A stretch of 64,000 bases of DNA, from positions 1 through 64,000 of the forward strand of contig CAWDWB010000006.1 of the NCBI GenBank assembly GCA_963805925.1, read 5' to 3'. The DNA is from CAMPKL01 sp963805925 (lineage in GTDB: Bacteria; Acidobacteriota; Terriglobia; Bryobacterales; UBA6623). This document shows, in pieces, positions 47,111 to 55,615 of the stretch; position 1 is the stretch's first letter; every line of letters starts with the position of its first letter. Position numbers and translations under genes: made by a program. The notes under the pieces were generated by a model. That model was not told the DNA's origin, ran no database searches, and saw only the letters and a list, made by a program, of their open reading frames with translations.

Positions 47111-47175
47111 TTCCGCCGACGTCAGTATACACCCGTCGTGCATGACTTAGCCTTACTGCTCAACGAGATAAGCGT

Positions 47176-48045
47176 TCAAGGCCGCAGATGTTTCTTGAGG
47201 AACGACGTCGCCGCAGTCAGCCGGTCGCCCTCGTGAAATTTCTTGCCGCCGTGGGCGGCGCCGTGAACCGGAATGAACTCTGCGTCCAGTCCCTTATCGC
47301 GGTACGCACCGTACAATTCCAGCGATTGATTGACCGGCATCTGCGGATCCTGATCGCCATGCAACAGAAGCAAAGGCGGATCGTTGGCGTCCAAGTGATA
47401 CACGGGACTGGCCAGCTTGGCGAGTTCCTCTTTGTCTTCCGGCTGTCCGCCCAATAAAAGTTGCAGCGCGGGAATACGAACACCCAACCCGAAAGGAGTC
47501 GATTGCTTGAGGATCGTCATGAAGTCACTCGCCCCGTAATAGGACACGATCGCCTGAACGTCCGACGACTGGCTTAGATTGTCTCCCACCGTTCCTTCCA
47601 GCTCTTTGTTGCCGTTGGTCACGCCGACCAACAAGGCCAAATGCGCGCCGGCTGAGGTCCCTGCGATCGCAATCCGCGAGGCGTCATAGCCGTACTGGCC
47701 CTGCTTGGCACGCAAAAAGCGGATCGCCGCCTTGATGTCGTGCGCCTGCGCCGGAAACGGCGCAACGGGAGACAGCCGGTAATCGACGCTGGCAAACGCA
47801 AACCCAGCTGGCGCCATGCCGCCCAACGGCATCTCATCGCGGCTGCCGCGCCGCCACGCGCCGCCGTGGACAAACACCACCAACGGCGCGTTCTGCTTGC
47901 CTTCCGGCAAGTACAAGTCCAGTGCCAGGCGATGCCCATCGACCTCGGCAAACGGGATATCCGCCAGCTTGCGATAGCCTGCTGGCGCATCCGCCGCGGA
48001 CATCGCGCCGCAAAAAACAACAAACAAAGTCAACAGGATTCGCAT
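47176..48045 (-). CDS. Secreted alpha/beta hydrolase (BD-FAE/esterase-like)
   Basis: A 289-aa protein. Signal peptide MRILLTLFVVFCGAMSAADA after ATG 48045. The alpha/beta-hydrolase_3-type fold has the oxyanion motif VFVHGGAWRRGS, nucleophile elbow IAGTSAGAHLALL (Ser in GTSAG), acid residue in HGDQDPQMPVN and His in VHGAAHGG. Family members are carboxylesterases or xylan acetyl/feruloyl esterases. The gene diverges from cydA. Confidence 0.85.
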   Translation of the reverse strand: MRILLTLFVVFCGAMSAADAPAGYRKLADIPFAEVDGHRLALDLYLPEGKQNAPLVVFVHGGAWRRGSRDEMPLGGMAPAGFAFASVDYRLSPVAPFPAQAHDIKAAIRFLRAKQGQYGYDASRIAIAGTSAGAHLALLVGVTNGNKELEGTVGDNLSQSSDVQAIVSYYGASDFMTILKQSTPFGLGVRIPALQLLLGGQPEDKEELAKLASPVYHLDANDPPLLLLHGDQDPQMPVNQSLELYGAYRDKGLDAEFIPVHGAAHGGKKFHEGDRLTAATSFLKKHLRP

Positions 48046-48131
48046 CGTGGGTCCCAACCGGACGATTCTACGGGGTTCGCGGTTCTACTGCAAGGCGAGC
48101 AATATCCGATACTGTCCCCAGAAGGTTCGAC

Positions 48132-49442
48132 ATGGACGCACTCAGCCTACATCGCTTCCATTTCGCCTTCACCATCACCTACCACTACCTGTTTCCGCAG
48201 CTCACCATGGGGCTCGCCCTGATGATCTTCCTGTGGAAGTCCCAGGCTCTGCGCACCGGCAACGAAGACTACAACCGAGCGGCTCGCTTCTGGACCAAGC
48301 TCTTCGGCCTCAACTTCGCCATGGGCGTCGTCACCGGAATTCCCATGGAGTTCCAGTTCGGCACCAACTGGGCGCGCTTCTCCGCTGCCGCCGGCGGCGT
48401 CATCGGTCAGCCCCTCGCCATGGAAGGCCTCTTCTCATTCTTCTTGGAGTCCGCCTTCCTCGGCTTCCTGCTCTACGGCGAAAAGAAGCTCGGGCCCCGC
48501 GGGCATTGGTTCGCCTCGCTCTGCGTCTTTCTCGGCTCCTGGCTCTCGGGCTATTTCATCGTTGCGACCGACGCCTTCATGCAACACCCAGTCGGCTTCG
48601 TGGAAGGCGCCGGCATATTCCAGCTCGAAAGTTTCTGGTCCCTACTGACCAACTCCTGGCTGGTCTGGCAGTACCCGCATACGATGATGGGCTCGGTCGT
48701 CACCGCTTCTTTCGTCGTCGCTTCCATCGCAGCCTTCTACCTACTGGCGGGTAAGCACGAGCAGCAAGCGCGCGTATTTCTCAAACTGGCCATTCCTCTC
48801 GGACTCTCGAGCAGTCTCCTCGTCGCGTTCACCGGCGACGGACAAGGCAAGCTCGTCGCCCAGCACCAGCCCGTGACGCTGGCCGCCATGGAAGGGCTTT
48901 TCACCACGACTGAAGGGGCGCCGCTGGCGCTCATTGGCCAGCCCGACGTCGAAAATCGCCGCCTCGACAATCCGATTCACATCCCACAGCTGCTGAGCTT
49001 CATCACCTATCGCCGCTGGAAAGCCGAAGTGCGCGGACTCGATCAGTTCCCGGAAGAGGATTGGCCCGACGCCATTCCGCTGCTCTATTACAGCTTCCAC
49101 ATCATGGTCGGCCTGGGAACGATCTTCATCGCCGTCATGAGCGCGGCATCGTTTCTGCTCTGGCGCGGCAAGCTCTTCCAGTTCCGGCCGTTGCTTTGGG
49201 GACTGGCCTTGCTGTTGCCCTTCCCCTACATCGCCAACACCGCCGGTTGGACCGCCGCCGAACTCGGCCGTCAACCTTGGCTGCTTTACGGCCTCATGCG
49301 CACCGCCGACGGCTACTCCGCCAATGTCTCGGCCGGCAACACGCTGTTTAGCCTCATGGGCTTCATGGGCATCTATGGGCTGCTCACTTTCTTGTTTCTG
49401 TTTCTCGCCTACCGCGTTCTAGAGAAAGGACCTGCGGCCTAA
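48132..49442 (+). CDS. cydA: Cytochrome bd ubiquinol oxidase subunit I
   Basis: A 436-aa CydA starting at ATG 48132 (MDALSLHRFHFAFTITYHYL); the open frame reaches back to 47922 but that part is unrelated. The haem b595 ligand is H18 in TITYHYLFP. The b558 ligand histidine is in WQYPHTMMGSVV and the methionine in SFHIMVGLGTIF. The length and short Q-loop place it in the short-Q-loop subfamily. CydA carries the haems and the quinol site of the oxygen-reducing complex in the inner membrane. cydB follows after seven bases; no cydX-like small frame was identified. Confidence 0.95.
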   Translation: MDALSLHRFHFAFTITYHYLFPQLTMGLALMIFLWKSQALRTGNEDYNRAARFWTKLFGLNFAMGVVTGIPMEFQFGTNWARFSAAAGGVIGQPLAMEGLFSFFLESAFLGFLLYGEKKLGPRGHWFASLCVFLGSWLSGYFIVATDAFMQHPVGFVEGAGIFQLESFWSLLTNSWLVWQYPHTMMGSVVTASFVVASIAAFYLLAGKHEQQARVFLKLAIPLGLSSSLLVAFTGDGQGKLVAQHQPVTLAAMEGLFTTTEGAPLALIGQPDVENRRLDNPIHIPQLLSFITYRRWKAEVRGLDQFPEEDWPDAIPLLYYSFHIMVGLGTIFIAVMSAASFLLWRGKLFQFRPLLWGLALLLPFPYIANTAGWTAAELGRQPWLLYGLMRTADGYSANVSAGNTLFSLMGFMGIYGLLTFLFLFLAYRVLEKGPAA

Positions 49443-49449
49443 ACCGACC

Positions 49450-50490
49450 ATGGAAACCATTTGGTTCATCATCGTCTCCGTTATGGTCGCCGGCTACGTC
49501 GTCTTCGACGGTTTTGACCTCGGCGTCGGCGTCGCTCACCTGTTCGTCGCCAAGACCGAAGACGAACGCCGCACCGTCATCGCCTCCATAGGCCCCGTCT
49601 GGGACGGCAACGAAGTCTGGCTGCTTGCGGCCGGCGGCATCCTCTACTTCGCCTTCCCGCCCGTCTACGCGGCCGCCTTTTCGGGCTTCTACCTGCCGCT
49701 GACGATCACTCTCTGGCTGCTCATCGGACGGGCCATCTCCATCGAGTTCCGCAACCAAGTCGAGGGCGATATCTGGAAGCCCATTTGGGACACCGGTTTC
49801 GCCGTCTCCAGCGCCTTGCTGGCCGTCTTTCTCGGAGCCGCCTTCGCCAATGTCGTACGCGGCGTTCCGCTCGATGCCGACGGCATCTTCTTTCTGCCGC
49901 TGTGGACCGACTTCCAACCCGGCGCCGCCCCCGGAATCCTCGACTGGTACACCATCCTAGTCGGCCTCGCCGCTCTGGCAACGCTGCTCATTCACGGACT
50001 GCTTTGGCTGATTCTCAAGACCGACGGCCCGGTCGCCGCGCGCTCCGCGGCTCTATTCCGGCGAGGCTGGCCCGTCCTCGTCGCACTGATTGCCGCCGTC
50101 ACCTTCGCCACGTTTCAAGTGCAGCCTCACGTCCCCGAACGCATGTTCGGCCAGCCTTTGGCGCTGATCCTGCCGGCCGTCTCGATCGCCGCCCTGTTTG
50201 CCATGCGGGTCTACAACCATCGGGCTCAATCGCTCCAAGCCTTCCTCTCGTCCTGCGCCTTCATCGTCTTTCTGTTGCTCAGCGCGGTTTACGGCCTCTA
50301 TCCCTATCTGTTGCCGTCCAACATCGACCCAGCAATCAGCCTCACCGCTTACAACTCAGCAACAGGCGACTACGGGCTGCGCGTCGGACTCTTGTGGTTC
50401 TTCCCCGGAGTCGTCCTGCTCGCCGCCTATTTCACCTACGTCTACGGAAAGTTCGCAGGCAAAGTACAACTCGACGAGACCGGCCATTGA
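49450..50490 (+). CDS. cydB: Cytochrome bd ubiquinol oxidase subunit II
   Basis: A 346-aa protein with nine or so membrane helices. Diagnostic N-terminal METIWFIIVSVMVAGYVVFD and GFDLGVGVAHLF, then GPVWDGNEVWLLAAGGILYF, FSGFYLPLTITLWLLIGRAI and a late SNIDPAISLTAYNSATG. It supports CydA structurally and completes the bd oxidase used under low oxygen. Transcribed immediately behind cydA. Confidence 0.95.
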   Translation: METIWFIIVSVMVAGYVVFDGFDLGVGVAHLFVAKTEDERRTVIASIGPVWDGNEVWLLAAGGILYFAFPPVYAAAFSGFYLPLTITLWLLIGRAISIEFRNQVEGDIWKPIWDTGFAVSSALLAVFLGAAFANVVRGVPLDADGIFFLPLWTDFQPGAAPGILDWYTILVGLAALATLLIHGLLWLILKTDGPVAARSAALFRRGWPVLVALIAAVTFATFQVQPHVPERMFGQPLALILPAVSIAALFAMRVYNHRAQSLQAFLSSCAFIVFLLLSAVYGLYPYLLPSNIDPAISLTAYNSATGDYGLRVGLLWFFPGVVLLAAYFTYVYGKFAGKVQLDETGH

Positions 50491-50518
50491 GCAGCTACGC
50501 CTCTCTCCAGTCGCGCAA

Positions 50519-51667
50519 TCAAACGCCGGCGCTGAGCGGAGACTTGACCACAATCAGCGTCGCGTCATCGTCGCGATCCTCAGCGCCGCGGTGGCTCGCG
50601 AGCTTCTCCCGAACCGCCGCTGCAATGTGCCCCGCTGAGTCACCCTGCCGAGGCCTCACCACGGCGATCAATCGCTCTAGGCCAAAGTCTTCGCCCGCAG
50701 CATTCCGCTGCTCTGTGATGCCGTCTGAGTACAGCACGAGGATGCTGCCCGGCGGAAATGCCGCCTCGATCGTTTCGTACTCAACGTTGGGGAACAGGCC
50801 GATCGGCAATCCTGTAGCCATCAGCATCTGGGGTTCAGCCTGGCCCGGTTGGAACAAGATCCCAGGCAAGTGGCCTCCACTGGCAAACGAGAGCTGATTC
50901 TCACCAGTCTTCACCACGGCGGCAGCCAGCGTGGCATAGCTGGCCTGGCCGATATTCTCCCAGAGCAGCTGGTTCAACGCTTTGAGGGCCTCCGCGGGCC
51001 CGGTCATCTGCCGCGCGAAGGTCTCCAACGCGATCTGCACCGCCGGCATGAGCATCGCGGCGGCAAGCCCCTTCCCAGCGACGTCGCCTAGGATGACGGC
51101 GATCGACCCGCCTCCCAAGTCGAGGAAGTCGTAGTAGTCCCCGCCAACCGCCTTGGCGGGGCGCATCTCAGCCGCGATATCCAAACCGCATTCCGGCGGA
51201 GCGTTCCGGTCGAGCAGGTTCCGCTGAACCTGAGTCGCCAAACTCATCTCTCGCAACAGTTGATTGCGTTGTTGGTAGGCGCTCTCAAAAAAACTGCCGC
51301 GCTGACGACCCAGTCGAGCCAATACGGCGACCAAGGCCAAGAAGACGCCCGTCAACACAAGGTCGCGGACCAGCGCCGTCGGCCCTCCCAACTCGAGAGG
51401 CCCGAACCATTGCCTCATCGCCACGCAAGCCGCCAGCAAGACAAACGACGTCATCTTGGACTGCGTGATGATGCTGTACGAAAGCGGAATCAGGTAGAGA
51501 AATCCGACGGAAGTCTCGCGGCCCGTCATCCAATCGGCATACGCCACAGACCCGATCGTCACCAGAATCAAGGCAATGTCGATTCTTTCAATCTGACGGT
51601 GCAGCGCATCACGAACCGTGTGGCTGCGCTTTAGCCGTTCCTCAACCTGTGGTTCCTCGTCAGGCAT
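50519..51667 (-). CDS. RsbU-like SpoIIE/PP2C-type serine phosphatase
   Basis: A 382-aa protein with four to five N-terminal membrane helices (about 28-118), a short coiled segment (LLREMSLATQVQRNLLDR) and a SpoIIE phosphatase domain (165-375). Metal-binding motifs are AVGGDYYDFLDL (175-183), VILGDVAGKGLAAAM (191-205), LVLYSDGITEQRNA and a final DDDATLIVVK. Such phosphatases activate anti-anti-sigma factors in partner-switching systems. No anti-sigma partner is adjacent. It is divergent from the exosortase gene with a gap of about 55 bases. Confidence 0.88.
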   Translation of the reverse strand: MPDEEPQVEERLKRSHTVRDALHRQIERIDIALILVTIGSVAYADWMTGRETSVGFLYLIPLSYSIITQSKMTSFVLLAACVAMRQWFGPLELGGPTALVRDLVLTGVFLALVAVLARLGRQRGSFFESAYQQRNQLLREMSLATQVQRNLLDRNAPPECGLDIAAEMRPAKAVGGDYYDFLDLGGGSIAVILGDVAGKGLAAAMLMPAVQIALETFARQMTGPAEALKALNQLLWENIGQASYATLAAAVVKTGENQLSFASGGHLPGILFQPGQAEPQMLMATGLPIGLFPNVEYETIEAAFPPGSILVLYSDGITEQRNAAGEDFGLERLIAVVRPRQGDSAGHIAAAVREKLASHRGAEDRDDDATLIVVKSPLSAGV

Positions 51668-51722
51668 CAGCCCTAGAGGATACCGCGAGGTTCACCCAGA
51701 AGCCCGGCGGTACAATCACTTC

Positions 51723-53369
51723 TTGGCAATCCCCACAGAACGGCACGGCCCGCTCAAGCCGCCCTCAGGCGTTGGTCTGCACGCGGCAATCGGTTGGCGG
51801 CTCGCCGTTGTCGGCGTACTGCTACCGCTGGAACTTCTGGCACTGACACTCACGTTCGACGGAGAGCATCTGGCCGGATTGCACACCTGGTGGTCGAGCT
51901 GGATTATCAATGCACGTTCTGTTCCGCAACTCCTCGTCGTTGCAGCCGGAGCCTTACTGACGCTCAGTGCAGACCGGCTCCCCAACATCGAGCGAGACTT
52001 CGTTGCCGCCTTTCGCGCAAATTCCCGATGGCCTTATTGGCTAGCCGCCCACCTAGTCGGCTTCCTCTTACTCTTTGCGCTCACTCGCGCCGTTTTCGAC
52101 GGCTCCTCCGCCAGCGCACTGACGGGAGTCTCGTGGATGACAGTTGCGGCGGCTACACTCGTCCTCTGGCTCGTGACCATGGCGCCTCCGCACTTCTGGG
52201 CTAGCGAGGCCGTGGCGAACAAGCGCATCGTGGCGATCGCGGCAACCGCCGGGACCGCGGCATGGATTGCCGGCCGACTGGTTACGAAACTCTGGGAGCC
52301 CTTCGCGGCCGCCGCCTTTTACGTTTCTGCGGCCCTGCTGAGACTCGTTTACCCGAATGTGGAGTCGTCTCTCGCAGACAAGTCCCTCAATGTGGATGGA
52401 TTTGGCGTCCTCATCTCCGCGGAGTGTTCCGGTTTGGAAGGCGTTGGCCTTGTCTTGGTGTTCCTCGCGGCCTACTTTTGGATCTTTCGGGACCGCCACC
52501 GGTTTCCCCGGTCTCTGCTCTTGTTCCCCGTCGCCGCAGCAACCATCTGGATTTTCAACGCCGTACGCATCGCAGCTTTGGTGGTCATCGGTGCGGAGGT
52601 CTCTCCGGCCATCGCAGTGCAGGGCTTCCACTCCCAGGCCGGATGGATTGCCTTCACTCTGGTGACCGTCGGCATCGTCACGTTCGCCGGTCGCATGCCG
52701 TTTTTTCTCAAAGAAATCCCGGACGTCAGTACGGAGCCGGTCAGCACAACCCCCAGCTACCTCGTTCCCGTCCTGGCCGTCCTGGCGACCTCCTTGGTGA
52801 CCGGCGCCTTTATCGGCGATTGGAACTGGCTTTACCCGTTGTCGATCGCCGCAGGCTCAGCGGCCTTGTGGCACTATCGCGCAGCCTACCGCCGATTCTA
52901 CGTACGCAGCTCTTGGTCTGCGGTCCTCATCGGCATTGGCGTATTCGCGGTCTGGCTCGCTCTCGAACCTTCGAGCCCGGATGCGGGTGCGCCGCTGCGT
53001 GAGGGCGTTTCCGCGATGGGCGTCTTCGCCGCGGGGGCTTGGCTCGTACTGCGGTTGTTCGGCTCAGTCGTTGTGAACCCTATCGTCGAAGAGCTAGCCT
53101 TTCGCGGATACCTCATCCGGCGTTTCACGACTGCCGACTTCGAAAGCGTCCTATTTACCTCCATCACCTTTCTCCCGGCGCTGCTCTCCTCCATAGCGTT
53201 CGGACTGCTTCACGGTCGCTGGCTGGCTGGAACGCTCGCCGGCTTGGCTTACGCGTGGGCGCTCCACCGGCGAGGCGAACTCAGCGACGCCATCGTGGCT
53301 CACGCGACGACGAACGCACTCATCGCCATCGCCGTGCTGGGCGCCGGCGCTTGGGGCCTGTGGATGTAG
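51723..53369 (+). CDS. xrtE: Exosortase E fused to CPBP (CAAX-type) protease
   Basis: A 548-aa multi-pass membrane protein; TTG 51723 is the preferred start, since the only longer frame overlaps the opposite gene. The N-terminal two-thirds is an exosortase: the catalytic cysteine is in ISAECSGLEGVG (C235), the arginine in FNAVRIAALVVIG (R282) and the histidine in VQGFHSQAGWIAF (H303). The C-terminal third is a CPBP intramembrane protease with VNPIVEELAFRGYLI (E456, E457, R461), FGLLHGRW (H497) and AIVAHATTNA (H527). This exosortase-protease combination is the XrtE type that serves VPEID-CTERM proteins (TIGR04162 family). Two such substrates lie downstream (54926 and 55303). Confidence 0.9.
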   Translation: MAIPTERHGPLKPPSGVGLHAAIGWRLAVVGVLLPLELLALTLTFDGEHLAGLHTWWSSWIINARSVPQLLVVAAGALLTLSADRLPNIERDFVAAFRANSRWPYWLAAHLVGFLLLFALTRAVFDGSSASALTGVSWMTVAAATLVLWLVTMAPPHFWASEAVANKRIVAIAATAGTAAWIAGRLVTKLWEPFAAAAFYVSAALLRLVYPNVESSLADKSLNVDGFGVLISAECSGLEGVGLVLVFLAAYFWIFRDRHRFPRSLLLFPVAAATIWIFNAVRIAALVVIGAEVSPAIAVQGFHSQAGWIAFTLVTVGIVTFAGRMPFFLKEIPDVSTEPVSTTPSYLVPVLAVLATSLVTGAFIGDWNWLYPLSIAAGSAALWHYRAAYRRFYVRSSWSAVLIGIGVFAVWLALEPSSPDAGAPLREGVSAMGVFAAGAWLVLRLFGSVVVNPIVEELAFRGYLIRRFTTADFESVLFTSITFLPALLSSIAFGLLHGRWLAGTLAGLAYAWALHRRGELSDAIVAHATTNALIAIAVLGAGAWGLWM

Positions 53370-53377
53370 CGCCGCAC

Positions 53378-54826
53378 ATGAACGCCACGCAACAAGGCGG
53401 CCCTCCTCGATCCGAGCCCGTCGCGCTGACCCCGTTCTGCTTCCTTTGGGCCATGACGCAGTTCCTGGACTTGCTTTGCTTCCCCAAATGGGTCTTTGAG
53501 CCCACAGGGATCGCGCTATTCGTCGCCTCCGTTGCCGTCCTGGCTAAGCCGTCCTCGTCCGGACGTTTTCTCGCCATGTGCGGGCTAAATCTGGCCTACC
53601 TCTGGGTACAGTCGCCGATTACGCCCAACCATATCCTCTTTGAGGGCTTCGTCAATGTCGTCATTCTTGGCGTAGCCCTCCGCCATTCGCGCCTCCGGCC
53701 CAAGGCTCTCGCACGCTCGACCGTCTTCTCTGAAGCCGCGCCTGTCTTGCGGATGCTCTTGCTGTCTCTCTACTTCTTCGCCTTTCTGCACAAGTTGAAC
53801 TGGGATTTCCTGACCCCCGCGACCGGCTGTGCGGGCTTCATGCTCAAGGGCCTGGCCGAGCAGATTCCAATCGTACCCACCGGCATGTTCATGAAGACAG
53901 CGGCGATCTGGGCCACGTTGCTGGTGGAGGGCGGCATTCCCATCCTGCTGCTCTTCCCGCGAACCCGTCTGGCGGCGCTGCCCATCGCCTGGGCGTTTCA
54001 CTTCATGTTGAGTTTCCACCCACGGCCCGGCATTTATGCCTTCTCGTCGATGGTGTTCGCTCAGCTAACGCTTTTCCTGCCTGCGACCTTCTTGGAGGGC
54101 CTGGAGCGCCTGCCGTTGGTCCAGCGATTTCAGGCCGCCATGGAGTACGGGCGCAGACACCTCGCCCGTCTACTGCTAATCGGAGCTTTGGCAGCGGCCG
54201 TCGGCGCGATCGCCTTGCTGCTGAGCGGCTTCGACATACACGGAACCGGCCTCACGCTATTGCCCCGCTCTATCGGAATGGCGCTGTGGATTCCCTACGC
54301 TCTCGGTCTGCTGGCGCTGTTCATTTTCGCTTGGAGCAAGACTAGCCTGACTACGGCGGCTCCGCTCTTGAAACCTGCCTGGAGGTCGCCCGCTATCGTT
54401 GTCGTCGGCCTGTTCGCCTTAAATTGTTTTGCGCCCTACCTTGGCTTTCAAACGCTTCGAACGATGTCCATGTTCAGCAGCATTCGCACCGAAGGCGGCC
54501 GAAGCAACCACCTCTTCATTCCGAGTAGCTTCCAGATGACGAGTCTCCAGGACGACCTCGTCCAGCTCGTCTCCTCCTCAGACATCTGGCTCGATTACTA
54601 CGCTGACGGCAAAAGCCTCGTCACCTACACGGAACTCCGACGCCGCGCTTGGGAAGATCCAAATCGCCCCATCCAAGTCACCTACGAGCACCACGGCCAA
54701 GTCCACACCATCAACACCTCCGACCCGCAAGCCAGCGCGGAACTCCCTCCCTTGCCGTTCCCGCTCCACAAGATCTTGGCCTTCCGTGTGATCGACCGAG
54801 AAGGTCCAGTAAACTGTCGCTGGTGA
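53378..54826 (+). CDS. HTTM/VKGC-like integral membrane protein
   Basis: A 482-aa membrane protein starting at ATG 53378, eight bases behind the exosortase stop. It has about ten to eleven helices in the first 350 residues and an extracytoplasmic-looking C-terminal domain of about 115 residues without further helices (MTSLQDDLVQLVSSSDIWLD; VIDREGPVNCRW). The core AFLHKLNWDFLTPATGCAGF and LLVEGGIPILLLFPRTRLAA resembles the HTTM group of horizontally transferred transmembrane proteins related to vitamin K gamma-carboxylase. That is a pattern-level match. It is sandwiched between xrtE and its substrates and probably belongs to the system. Its role is unknown. Confidence 0.7.
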   Translation: MNATQQGGPPRSEPVALTPFCFLWAMTQFLDLLCFPKWVFEPTGIALFVASVAVLAKPSSSGRFLAMCGLNLAYLWVQSPITPNHILFEGFVNVVILGVALRHSRLRPKALARSTVFSEAAPVLRMLLLSLYFFAFLHKLNWDFLTPATGCAGFMLKGLAEQIPIVPTGMFMKTAAIWATLLVEGGIPILLLFPRTRLAALPIAWAFHFMLSFHPRPGIYAFSSMVFAQLTLFLPATFLEGLERLPLVQRFQAAMEYGRRHLARLLLIGALAAAVGAIALLLSGFDIHGTGLTLLPRSIGMALWIPYALGLLALFIFAWSKTSLTTAAPLLKPAWRSPAIVVVGLFALNCFAPYLGFQTLRTMSMFSSIRTEGGRSNHLFIPSSFQMTSLQDDLVQLVSSSDIWLDYYADGKSLVTYTELRRRAWEDPNRPIQVTYEHHGQVHTINTSDPQASAELPPLPFPLHKILAFRVIDREGPVNCRW

Positions 54827-54841
54827 TCCGCGGAAATCTTG

Positions 54842-54870
54842 TTGACACCTGGAGATACTAGAACTACCAT
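54842..54870 (+). promoter_or_regulatory. Promoter-like leader of the first VPEID-CTERM gene
   Basis: TTGACA (54842-54847), 17 bases, TACCAT (54865-54870). The 23-base block following it (54866-54888) is repeated with one change in front of the second VPEID-CTERM gene. It starts only 15 bases after the stop of the HTTM-like gene, so the two small genes can be expressed separately from xrtE. Confidence 0.5.
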
Positions 54871-54888
54871 TAAGGCCTTCCACCTAGG
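54866..54888 (+). repeat. Duplicated leader block, copy 1
   Basis: ACCATTAAGGCCTTCCAC followed by CTAGG. Identical at 22 of 23 positions to 55269-55291. Confidence 0.85.
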
Positions 54889-54925
54889 GGCAGCCATGGT
54901 GGTTGGGGAGAAATACAAGTTGAAA

Positions 54926-55096
54926 ATGAACCGTTCCGTCTTGACCGCCGCCCTCTTCGTGCTCGCCGTGCCTGTTTTTTGTCTCGCCGATACCATACAG
55001 GTTGTACCCGAACTTAACCCCGCCTCGGCCAGCACGGCCATCGCCGTCATCGCGGGCTTTGGCATGCTGCTCCGTGATCGCTTCCGTCGGCGGTAA
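54926..55096 (+). CDS. VPEID-CTERM exosortase substrate 1
   Basis: A 56-aa protein from ATG 54926 (MNRSVLTAALFVLAVPVFCL); an in-frame ATG at 54896 also has a ribosome site, but the second paralogue begins at the position of 54926. It consists of a signal peptide, a short segment DTIQ, then VVPELNPASASTAIAVIAGF and GMLLRDRFRRR. This is the VPEID-CTERM signal: VPE motif, hydrophobic helix and basic end. After signal peptidase and exosortase cleavage only a handful of residues would remain. It is a probable substrate of the fused exosortase at 51723. Confidence 0.85.
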   Translation: MNRSVLTAALFVLAVPVFCLADTIQVVPELNPASASTAIAVIAGFGMLLRDRFRRR

Positions 55097-55244
55097 CGTC
55101 CTCCCCTTGCCGCCGCTCTCTTGGGCAAAACACTAATCCCGCCAACGTTAGGGAACGCTTACTGGGACCATCCGGAAAGCCCTTTCGCTCGATCAAATAG
55201 AGCAGGCCCCGGGAGATTGCCGATGTTGACCCGTCGGCCAGTTG

Positions 55245-55273
55245 TTGACTATTAGAAGTACTGCATCCACCAT
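55245..55273 (+). promoter_or_regulatory. Promoter-like leader of the second VPEID-CTERM gene
   Basis: TTGACT (55245-55250), 17 bases, CACCAT (55268-55273). The geometry equals that of the first leader. Conservation of the block after the -10-like hexamer, with divergence of the spacer, suggests a selected promoter or 5' UTR element. Confidence 0.45.
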
Positions 55274-55291
55274 TAAGGCCTTCCACTTAGG
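55269..55291 (+). repeat. Duplicated leader block, copy 2
   Basis: ACCATTAAGGCCTTCCAC followed by TTAGG; 22 of 23 positions match 54866-54888. Confidence 0.85.
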
Positions 55292-55302
55292 AGAAACTTC
55301 AC

Positions 55303-55464
55303 ATGACCCGCATAATCTTGACCACCGCTCTCTTCACGCTCCTGTTGCCCGTTTTTGCTCTAGCCTCCCCCGTTCCTGAGCTCGATCCCGCATCGGCCAG
55401 TAGCGCCATCGCCATCTTGATGGGCTTTGGCCTCATCGCCCGCGACCGCTTCCGCAAGCGGTAA
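55303..55464 (+). CDS. VPEID-CTERM exosortase substrate 2
   Basis: A 53-aa protein from ATG 55303 with TTAGGAGAAACTTCAC upstream, too short for usual gene callers. Signal peptide MTRIILTTALFTLLLPVFAL, then ASPVPELDPASASSAIAILM and GFGLIARDRFRKR. It is a paralogue of substrate 1 and, if anything, a better fit to the VPE-D-PAS consensus. The mature part between the two cleavage sites is essentially absent. The leader sequence is shared with substrate 1, so the pair arose by tandem duplication including the promoter region. Confidence 0.85.
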   Translation: MTRIILTTALFTLLLPVFALASPVPELDPASASSAIAILMGFGLIARDRFRKR

Positions 55465-55615
55465 CCGAAGGCCCCGCGCCGGGGCTAGATCGCGCCAACT
55501 CGACAAATTGCGGACGTTCCTCTTGGACGCCTACCGCGGCGCTTCGCTGAGCACTCATGCCGCCGGTCCTGCGGCGGTTCTCGGTATGAGTCCATAAGTA
55601 CACTCCGCCGTCCGA

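Noticed and set aside
47922..48131. N-terminal extension of CydA
   Set aside because: Unrelated to CydA and overlapping the opposite esterase gene; CydA begins at MDALSLHRF.
51618..51722. Longer N-terminus of the exosortase
   Set aside because: It overlaps the start of the opposite phosphatase gene and has no membrane or family character.
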